Shown piece after piece: positions 6,403 to 12,088 of a DNA stretch of 13,522 nucleotides (within the stretch, counting starts at the first letter, position 1; each line of letters begins with the position of its first letter). A program made the position numbers and the translations under genes. Origin of the DNA: CAYGWP01 sp964353455 (lineage in GTDB: Bacteria > Planctomycetota > Phycisphaerae > FEN-1346); the NCBI GenBank assembly GCA_964353455.1, contig CAYGWP010000397.1, forward strand, positions 1 through 13,522. The letters run 5' to 3'. Below the pieces are notes generated by a model, which was given only the letters and a program-made list of their open reading frames with translations, was not told the DNA's origin and ran no database searches.

Positions 6403-7959
6403 GTGCTTACGTTCAAGGTTCTTCACGACGGCAAGCCGCCCGCCCAACTGGACATCGACGGGATGTACCTGACGAGCCAGGAAGGTCAGCCGATCCGCGC
6501 GCGGTTCCAGTACACGCCCGAGACCGGGACGCTTTTCTGCGAGAGGCGCAGCCAGGGTCTGGCGGCGCTTTGCCTGCCGTGGCCCGTGCGAGGCGGGTCG
6601 CAACTGTTGCTTCGGACGGCGCTCGTGCCGGACCGCGATGAGCCGTACCTGCTGACGCTGGAACTTGCGCGCGGCCAGGTGTCCGACCTCTGGCGGAAGC
6701 GCGACGACTGGGGCTACGTCTATGGCGGGCCGAGCGATGCGGTCGAGAAGGGGCTCTCGGACGTCAAGGTGATGCTTGCGCGGGCCGAGACGGTTCACGA
6801 TGCGCCGCTGGTGGCGGGGGACCTGGCGGAGGAGGCGCTGGCGAAGGCGGTGGCGCTTGCGGAGCGGCTGGCGCTTGAGGATGCGAAGCAGGGGCTTGCG
6901 CGGCGGCGGCGCAAAGGGGAACTCGCCCACGTCGATTTCGGGTGCCACTGGGAGGTGCTGGACCCGAAGGCGCAGGCCGTCGAGCGGTTCGGGGCGACGT
7001 TCAACTACGCCACGGTGCCGCTGGTCTGGCGGAACATCGAGCCGCGCGAGCATGAGTACGCGTGGAAATGGCACGATGATTGGATCCAGTGGCTCGAGGC
7101 CAAAGGGAACGTCATCAAGGGCGGGTCGCTGGTGCGGTTTTCGGAACTGGAGTTGCCCGACTGGGTGTGGATCTGGGAGAACGATTTCGAGACGATCCGC
7201 GACTCGGTCTTCGACCACATCGAGCAGTGCGTGCGGCGGTACCGCGGCCGCGTCGATTACTGGGACGCGGTGACCGGCCTGCACGTCGAGAACTGCATGA
7301 ACTTTTCGCTGGACCGGGTCATCGAACTTTCGCGGGTCTGCTGCCACGCCGTGAAGCGCACGGACCCTGCGGCCAAGGTGGTCCTGGAACTGCTGCTGCC
7401 GTGGGGCGAATACTACGCGTCGAACCAGCGGTCAATATGGCCGTATCACTATGCCGAGATGTGTATGAACGCCGGGGTCGTGTTCGACGTCATCGGACTC
7501 CAGATCTTCGCCGGCACGACAGGCGCGGGGTACCACGCCCGCGACATGCTCCAGATTTCGGACCTGCTGGACCGCTTCGGGGCGCTCGGAAAGAACGTCC
7601 ACATCACGGCCGTGGGCGTGCCGTCGGCCTGCACGCCCGACATGGGCGCTGCGGGCGTCGGCGGCCCCAGCCACAAGCAGGGCGCCGGCGGCATCTGGCA
7701 CAGCCCCTGGGACGAGGCCGTCCAGTCAGACTGGCTCGACCAGTTCTACCGCATCGCCATCTCAAAACCGTTCATCTCGGCGGTCTCGTGGCGGGATTTC
7801 TCGGACCACCAGCCGCACTTCCTGCCGCACGGCGGACTCCTCAGGAAGGACCAGCATCCGAAGATTTCGTACCAGCGTCTGGTGGGCCTCAGGCAGGAAA
7901 TCTGGCCGCAGGCCGCAGGCGGGGCCGAGGAATCGAACGTCGTCTGGCCTGAGGTGTAG
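6403..7959 (+). CDS. GH10-like (xylanase-fold) protein lacking both catalytic glutamates
   Basis: This gene encodes 518 residues from GTG 6403; AGGAAG (6383-6388) lies upstream at long spacing. No signal peptide or membrane helix is visible, so it is probably cytoplasmic. Residues 1-105 look beta-rich and 110-170 helical; neither is recognised. Residues about 175-500 follow the glycoside hydrolase 10 barrel: NIEPREHEYAWKWHDD, GSLVRFSELELPDWV, YRGRVDYWDAVTG, FDVIGLQIF, KNVHITAVGVP, then VSWRDFSDHQP and HGGLLRKDQHPKISY near the end. In active GH10 enzymes the barrel carries WDVVNE (acid/base Glu) and ITELDI (nucleophile Glu). Here these positions read WDAVTG (Gly292) and ITAVGV (Ala403). The usual HTLVWH substrate histidines are also replaced. 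It is probably not a normal xylanase; a binding role or a different chemistry is possible. It converges on the sulfatase gene. Confidence 0.82.
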   Translation: MLTFKVLHDGKPPAQLDIDGMYLTSQEGQPIRARFQYTPETGTLFCERRSQGLAALCLPWPVRGGSQLLLRTALVPDRDEPYLLTLELARGQVSDLWRKRDDWGYVYGGPSDAVEKGLSDVKVMLARAETVHDAPLVAGDLAEEALAKAVALAERLALEDAKQGLARRRRKGELAHVDFGCHWEVLDPKAQAVERFGATFNYATVPLVWRNIEPREHEYAWKWHDDWIQWLEAKGNVIKGGSLVRFSELELPDWVWIWENDFETIRDSVFDHIEQCVRRYRGRVDYWDAVTGLHVENCMNFSLDRVIELSRVCCHAVKRTDPAAKVVLELLLPWGEYYASNQRSIWPYHYAEMCMNAGVVFDVIGLQIFAGTTGAGYHARDMLQISDLLDRFGALGKNVHITAVGVPSACTPDMGAAGVGGPSHKQGAGGIWHSPWDEAVQSDWLDQFYRIAISKPFISAVSWRDFSDHQPHFLPHGGLLRKDQHPKISYQRLVGLRQEIWPQAAGGAEESNVVWPEV

Positions 7960-7980
7960 CCTACCCCATCGCCGCACAAT

Positions 7981-8024
7981 CGCGGCGGGTGCGGAGACCC
8001 GCCGCGCCACTATTCGGCGGCTAA
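7981..8024. repeat. hairpin element containing 27-base repeat, copy B
   Basis: CGCGGCGGGT (7981-7990) and ACCCGCCGCG (7997-8006) form a perfect 10-base-pair stem around GCGGAG. Bases 7989-8015 are identical to 4000-4026. The right end, GGCGGCTAA (8016-8024), is the reverse complement of TTAGCCGCC in the hairpin at 2600-2608. The element fills the gap between the convergent GH10-like and sulfatase genes and could end both transcripts, but neither side has a T tract. Confidence 0.65.
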
Positions 8025-8043
8025 CCAGACCCGCGTAACCCGA

Positions 8044-9495
8044 CTACTCTTCAACAGGGGCCTTTGCGCCCTTGCCGCCCTTCGTGCCCTTGCCCGCCTT
8101 GGCGGGGCCCTGGCCGGCCTTTGACGGATCGTAGTCGGGGTTCGGCGTGGGCATCTGTGCGCCGACGTTTGTGCGCCAGTCGGCGAGTTTCTGGCGGAGT
8201 TCCTTTGCCTTGTCGGGCATGGCGGCCGCAAGGTCCTTGGTTTCGCTCAAATCATCCTTCAGGTTATAGAGTTCGGTGCGTCCATCCTCGAAGTACTCGA
8301 TGAGTTTGAGGTCCCCAGCGCGGATGGCCCCGGCGGGCGTCGTGCGGTGATAATGCGGGTAGTGCCAGTAGATGGCCTCTCGCCGGGGCGTGCCGGCGGC
8401 CTTCAGGAGCGGCACGATGCTGAGGCCGTCAATGGTGCGGGCGGGGTCGCGGGCGACGCCGGCGATCTCCAGTATGGTCGGGAAGAAATCGACGCTTGTC
8501 ACGACCGCATCGCACGTTGAGCCGGGCCTGACGACGCCCGGCCACCGGACGATCATCGGCTCGCGGATTCCGCCCTCGTACAGTGTTCCCTTGCCGTCGC
8601 GAAGCGGGGCGTTGGAGGTGGAGCCCAGGAGGCCGCCGTTGTCGGACATGAAGATGACGACCGTGCGGTCGGCGATTCCGAGGGCGTCGAGTTTCGCGCA
8701 GACCTTCGCCACGCCCTCATCGACGCTCTGGATCATGGCCGCGTATGTGGCGTTGTGCTGCGGGTCCTCGGGTTTCGCCTTGTCCTTGAAGTGCTCGATC
8801 ATCTCCTTCTTGGCCATAAGAGGCGTGTGTACGGCGTAGTTCGGCAGGTAGAGGAAGAACGGGCGGTCCTTATTCGCTTCGATAAATTTACATGACTCTT
8901 CGGCGAGGCGGTCCGTCAGGTACTCTCCGTCGGGGGCCGATGGGACGGTCTCAATCTTGTACGGCGCGAAGTAACTGGGCGGCTGCCCCTGGTTGGTGCC
9001 GGCGAAGTTGAGGTCGAAGCCCTGCTTGTCGGGCCAGTAAGGCGGGCCGCCCAGGTGCCACTTGCCGACGCTCGCGCTCGCATAGCCGGCGGGTTTCAGG
9101 GCCTCGGCGATCGTTACTTCCTCAAGCGGCAGATACATGGTCCAGTTGGGAATGCGGAGTTTCGCGTTAGGCCGCGCGTGCCCGACGATCCAGTCCGTCA
9201 GGTGCAGCCGCGCGGGGTACTTGCCCGTCATGATGCTGGCCCGGGTTGGCGAACAGACGGGGCATGCGGCGTAGGCGTTGGTGAAGCGCATGCCCTGCGA
9301 TGCGAGGCGGTCGATGGCGGGCGTCTCGTAGAACTTGCTGCCCTGGCAGGCCAGGTCCATCCAGCCCATGTCGTCGATGAGGAAGAAGACGAAGTTGAGC
9401 GGCCGGGCCGCGGCTGCGGCCCCCGCGTGCCGCAGCCCGGCCAGGCCGGCGGCGCCGGCGCCGAGGGTCTTCAGGAACTTGCGTCGAGTGATCAT
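8044..9495 (-). CDS. Tat-exported formylglycine-dependent sulfatase
   Basis: The product is predicted to hydrolyse sulfate esters, probably on a polysaccharide, outside the cytoplasmic membrane; the substrate is unknown. The start at 9495 is set by AAGGAGG upstream, giving 483 residues; the frame reads far upstream without support. The N-terminus is a twin-arginine signal (TRRKFLKTLG, then an Ala-rich stretch to about residue 30). Sulfatase hallmarks: metal-binding Asp41-Asp42 (LIDDMGW), CSPTR (81-85) whose Cys81 is the residue converted to formylglycine, GKWHLGG (Lys145, His147), AVHTP (His223) and SDNGG (Asp285, Asn286). All core catalytic residues appear intact, placing it in family S1. 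Activity requires a maturation enzyme, not in this window. The C-terminal tail (about 456-483) is a low-complexity Lys/Gly/Ala stretch. It converges with the GH10-like gene and diverges from the HhH gene. Confidence 0.95.
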   Translation of the reverse strand: MITRRKFLKTLGAGAAGLAGLRHAGAAAAARPLNFVFFLIDDMGWMDLACQGSKFYETPAIDRLASQGMRFTNAYAACPVCSPTRASIMTGKYPARLHLTDWIVGHARPNAKLRIPNWTMYLPLEEVTIAEALKPAGYASASVGKWHLGGPPYWPDKQGFDLNFAGTNQGQPPSYFAPYKIETVPSAPDGEYLTDRLAEESCKFIEANKDRPFFLYLPNYAVHTPLMAKKEMIEHFKDKAKPEDPQHNATYAAMIQSVDEGVAKVCAKLDALGIADRTVVIFMSDNGGLLGSTSNAPLRDGKGTLYEGGIREPMIVRWPGVVRPGSTCDAVVTSVDFFPTILEIAGVARDPARTIDGLSIVPLLKAAGTPRREAIYWHYPHYHRTTPAGAIRAGDLKLIEYFEDGRTELYNLKDDLSETKDLAAAMPDKAKELRQKLADWRTNVGAQMPTPNPDYDPSKAGQGPAKAGKGTKGGKGAKAPVEE

Positions 9496-9577
9496 GTCCG
9501 GTGACCTCCTTGAAGTGAAGTTGCGTTCGCCGGGGTTCGGATGTACCGCGCGGCGAGGTCGGATGCAAGAAGTTTGC

Positions 9578-9606
9578 TTGCCTGGCCGAGTGCCGGGCGA
9601 CATAAT
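9578..9606 (+). promoter_or_regulatory. promoter placed for leaderless transcription of the HhH gene
   Basis: TTGCCT (9578-9583) and CATAAT (9601-9606) are separated by 17 bases. The ATG at 9613 begins seven bases past the -10 box, where transcription would normally start. No Shine-Dalgarno sequence is visible in that gap. This fits a leaderless mRNA. Confidence 0.5.
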
Positions 9607-9612
9607 GCGACC

Positions 9613-10029
9613 ATGACTGATTCCGCCATAACTCCGCCGACGCGACGGGAGGCGATGATTGCGCGGACCGAGCAGGTCGCGCTCGTGCTGCTGGCGCTGG
9701 CGCTCGTGGCGGCAGTGGCGTGGCGGATGATCGACTACTGGCGCGTGGGCGAGGAACCGCTGGAGATTGTTTCGCCGGCCGATGGGCCGGCACTTCGCGT
9801 CAACGTCAACACGGCCCAGTGGCCCGAACTCTCGATGGTCCCCGGCCTGGGCCCGAAACTCTCGAAGGCGATCATCGCGGTCCGCGACGCGCGGAAGGAC
9901 AAGCGGTTCGGGTCGCTGGAGGAACTCAAGGCGGTGCGCGGCATCGGCGACAAGATGCTCGAGAAACTCCGGCCGTACCTTACGCTTGACGAGACGGGCA
10001 CGGACGGCGAGCCGGTCGTTTTGCCTTGA
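9613..10029 (+). CDS. membrane-anchored ComEA-like helix-hairpin-helix protein
   Basis: This gene encodes 138 residues starting at ATG 9613; the frame opens further upstream at 9541 without support. A polar N-terminus with arginines (TRREAMIART) precedes one hydrophobic helix (about residues 21-38). The positive-inside rule then places the rest outside the membrane. Residues 62-122 are a ComEA-type double helix-hairpin-helix domain: VNVNTAQWPELSMVPGLGPK, a basic helix, FGSLEELKAVRGIGDKMLEKL. In this family the HhH hairpins bind double-stranded DNA without sequence preference. ComEA receives DNA during natural transformation, but many single-domain relatives have unknown roles. It lacks any further domain, and no comEC or other uptake gene is visible. 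A deacetylase gene follows after 63 bases on the same strand. The domain call is firm; the role is not. Confidence 0.85.
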   Translation: MTDSAITPPTRREAMIARTEQVALVLLALALVAAVAWRMIDYWRVGEEPLEIVSPADGPALRVNVNTAQWPELSMVPGLGPKLSKAIIAVRDARKDKRFGSLEELKAVRGIGDKMLEKLRPYLTLDETGTDGEPVVLP

Positions 10030-10038
10030 TTGCCGTTG

Positions 10039-10065
10039 ATATTTAGCCGGTCGCCTTGGCGACCG
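10039..10065. repeat. TTTAGCC-tagged hairpin between the HhH and deacetylase genes
   Basis: CGGTCGCC (10048-10055) and GGCGACCG (10058-10065) form a near-perfect palindrome, realistically a six-pair stem with a CCTTGG loop. The left flank, ATATTTAGCCG (10039-10049), is identical to 2596-2606. It may be a repeat-family member and could weaken readthrough into the deacetylase gene. Confidence 0.5.
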
Positions 10066-10092
10066 CGTACCTTTCTGCTGAAGGGGCTGCTC

Positions 10093-10911
10093 ATGGCCGG
10101 CACCATCTTGCTTGGCATTGACGTCGAGACGGCCGACGGGTCGGGCACTTATGCGCGGCTGGGGCCGGAATTCCTCGCGCGGCGGGGCGTCCGCGCCTCG
10201 TGGTACGTCACGGGCCGCGCGATGGAGTCGCACCCGGACCTCTTTCGCGCGGCCGACCGCTCCGGCCAGGTGGATATCCAGGGTCATACATACAGCCATA
10301 TCCTCCTTAAGACCGTCTTCATCGAGGTCCCGCCGGGGCGGACCGTGAACGGGCGGACCGACTTCTTCCTGAAGCGCGGCGGGACGATTGAGGATATCGA
10401 CGCCGACCTGGGGCGGGCCCAGAAGGTCTTCCAGGACGTCCTGGGGCGGCGGGCCGCGGGCCTCACGTGCCCGTGGGGGTACTACCGTGGCCTGGCGGAC
10501 CGGCCGGACCTTCTGGAGATGGTCCACCGGCAGGGGTTCCGGTTCATCCGTTCGTTCGGCCGCGACGAGCGCGACGGGCAGCCGGTGCCGCTCGAGCGGC
10601 GGCCGTTCCGCTACGGGCCGCAGGGCTTCCCCGACATGCTGGAACTCATGATCCACGATTACCAGGACGACTTCTACTTCGCCCAGTTCACGGGCCTGAC
10701 GGACCCGGCGGCGTACACGTCGCATTTGCGGGAAGTGGCCGACCGCGTGGCCCGCGAGGACCTGGTGTGGAGCCTCTGCACGCACGATCACGGCTGCGCG
10801 ACGGATAGCGCATTTGCGGTCAAGACGGCGTGGGTTTCGGACCTTATCGCATACGCCAGGTCGCGCGGGATCCGGTTCGCCACGGGGGCGGAGTATTACG
10901 CCGAAATGTAG
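10093..10911 (+). CDS. polysaccharide deacetylase (NodB/CE4-type)
   Basis: The product is predicted to remove acetyl or similar groups from a sugar or amide by a metal-dependent reaction; the substrate is unknown. It has 272 residues from ATG 10093, with AAGGGG (10081-10086) at good spacing. No signal peptide is visible, so it may be cytoplasmic. NodB-type motifs in order: GIDVET (Asp10, Glu12) in place of the usual TFDD, QGHTYSH (His65, His69, metal ligands), LTCPWGYYRG (about 125-132, the arginine/proline motif region) and THDHG (His231, His233) near the end. This arrangement resembles the DVE-type deacetylases more than classical chitin deacetylases. A PuuE-like amidohydrolase is an alternative. 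It follows the HhH gene on the same strand and meets the DUF1080 gene tail to tail 27 bases later. Confidence 0.85.
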   Translation: MAGTILLGIDVETADGSGTYARLGPEFLARRGVRASWYVTGRAMESHPDLFRAADRSGQVDIQGHTYSHILLKTVFIEVPPGRTVNGRTDFFLKRGGTIEDIDADLGRAQKVFQDVLGRRAAGLTCPWGYYRGLADRPDLLEMVHRQGFRFIRSFGRDERDGQPVPLERRPFRYGPQGFPDMLELMIHDYQDDFYFAQFTGLTDPAAYTSHLREVADRVAREDLVWSLCTHDHGCATDSAFAVKTAWVSDLIAYARSRGIRFATGAEYYAEM

Positions 10912-10929
10912 GCCGGGGCGCGCCCCGGC
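10912..10929. terminator. 18-base perfect palindrome between convergent genes
   Basis: GCCGGGGCG and its exact reverse complement CGCCCCGGC (10912-10929) sit directly after the deacetylase stop and nine bases from the DUF1080 stop on the other strand. The gap is only 27 bases. It is probably a shared transcript end, although no T tract follows on either side. Confidence 0.45.
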
Positions 10930-10938
10930 AATAGTCCG

Positions 10939-11913
10939 TCATTTATCGCCCAGCGGCAGGAGCCAGATGTTCCGGTACTGCACGGCGTTCCCGTGGTCCT
11001 GGAGCGAGATGCCGCCCTTCTTCGCGGCATTTGAGAGTTCGGCATTATCATGTATCTTGATGCCATTATGGAAGACGGTGACGCGCGGCTTGCCGTCGGG
11101 CTTGCCGTCCTTCATCGGGACGCGGTACTCAACATCGTACGTCTGCCACTGTAGCGGCGGGGCCGAGGCGAGCGAGAACTCGTCGAAGGCGTCCGGGTCC
11201 TTGTACTTATAGAGGCCGCCGCAGCCGCCGCCCGTGTAAGTGACCATGCCGAAGGAGTCGAGGACCTGGATCTCGCTGCCGTTCGGGAGGAACACGCCGC
11301 TGTTGCCGCGGCCCTGGCTGCGCCCGTCCGGCATGAAGGGGTTCTTGAACTCGACGTGGAGTTTGAAGTTTCCCTCGAACTGCTGCTTGGAGTTCATGCC
11401 GCCCTTGGGGATGAGGACGCCGCCGTCGTCGAAGACCTTCCACTCCGGTTCCTTGCCGTCCTTGCCGGCCTTCTTGACCATGCCGTCGAAGTTCTTGTCG
11501 CCCAGGAGGATGACGGCCCCGGCGGGTGGCTTGGCGCCCATGGCGGGCGATTCGCGGACGACCTTCTTCATCTCGACCGTGCCGGCGCCGGCCGTTCCCT
11601 TGATGGTCCCGTCGGCGTAGGTTGCGGCCCACTCGGCGTCGCCGGCCTTGCCCGCGAACTTCACGGCGTCGCCCTCGATCTTGCCGTCGAGTTCGATCTT
11701 CGTGACCTTGCCGTCGGGGGCGGTCTGGCGGATGAAGACCTTCAGCGCCCCCTTCCCGCAGGCCACGACGCGGGCCTCGAACTTCTGCTCGCCCGTAGCG
11801 GCCTTGACGGCCCCCTCGTAGAGGCCCTGGACGGTCTCTTCGGCCGGCGCCGCGGCGAAAGCCGCGCCCGCCAGCCCCAGACACGCCACCCCAATCGCCG
11901 TCAACCGATGCAT
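10939..11913 (-). CDS. secreted DUF1080 (3-keto-disaccharide hydrolase-like) protein
   Basis: This gene encodes 324 residues; the start at 11913 is set by AAAGGAG at proper spacing on the minus strand. A cleavable signal peptide is clear (MHRLTAIGVACLGLAGAAFA, residues 1-20), so the protein is exported. Residues about 27-115 form a small beta-rich domain with repeated Lys-Gly turns (ALKVFIRQTAPDGKV, ELDGKIEGDAVKF). Residues about 133-320 match DUF1080: GRGNSGVFLPNGSEIQVLDS, GGLYKYKDP, WQTYDVEYRVP, PRVTVFHNGIKIHDNAE and GGISLQDHGNAVQYRNIWL. DUF1080 has a concanavalin-like jelly-roll fold, and some members hydrolyse 3-keto-glycosides; others may only bind carbohydrate. Planctomycetes commonly carry many copies. 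It is tail to tail with the deacetylase and divergent from uvrB. The family call is firm; the activity is inferred. Confidence 0.92.
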   Translation of the reverse strand: MHRLTAIGVACLGLAGAAFAAAPAEETVQGLYEGAVKAATGEQKFEARVVACGKGALKVFIRQTAPDGKVTKIELDGKIEGDAVKFAGKAGDAEWAATYADGTIKGTAGAGTVEMKKVVRESPAMGAKPPAGAVILLGDKNFDGMVKKAGKDGKEPEWKVFDDGGVLIPKGGMNSKQQFEGNFKLHVEFKNPFMPDGRSQGRGNSGVFLPNGSEIQVLDSFGMVTYTGGGCGGLYKYKDPDAFDEFSLASAPPLQWQTYDVEYRVPMKDGKPDGKPRVTVFHNGIKIHDNAELSNAAKKGGISLQDHGNAVQYRNIWLLPLGDK

Positions 11914-11954
11914 GGTCCGACTCCTTTCCGTTCGAGGAACACAGGCACAAGAAT

Positions 11955-12027
11955 TTAACCGCGGAGACGGGGAAAAAACACGGAAAAAACGGAAGGCTGT
12001 GCGCGGAGGGAAGTGCGCGGAGGAAAG
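11955..12027. repeat. purine-rich tandem region upstream of uvrB
   Basis: The spacer 11914-12088 holds GGAAAAAACAC followed by GGAAAAAAC (11971-11990), then two adjacent 14-base units differing at one base (TGCGCGGAGGGAAG 12000-12013 and TGCGCGGAGGAAAG 12014-12027). The start, TTTAACCGCGGAGACGGGG, resembles from memory a family of CGGAGA-type intergenic repeats. It ends exactly where the uvrB -35 box begins. Confidence 0.5.
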
Positions 12028-12056
12028 TTGCCGCCGGGCGCCGGGCGCGGTAAAAT
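12028..12056 (+). promoter_or_regulatory. sigma70-like promoter for uvrB
   Basis: TTGCCG (12028-12033) and TAAAAT (12051-12056) are spaced by 17 bases. The predicted start near 12063 leaves a leader of about 26 bases containing GGAGGGGG (12080-12087), directly before the ATG. I see no LexA-type operator of a familiar kind. Confidence 0.5.
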
Positions 12057-12088
12057 CCCTTGTTTCCCAGGGCGGCGGCGGAGGGGGC

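Noticed and set aside
9496..9577. Minus-strand promoter for the sulfatase (TTGCAT, 17 bases, TACATC)
   Set aside because: Only half of each box matches consensus; too weak to list as a feature.
9496..10791. Upstream extension of the sulfatase reading frame to 915 codons
   Set aside because: The Tat signal and a strong ribosome-binding site fix the start at 9495; the extension lies opposite the HhH and deacetylase genes and has no domain.
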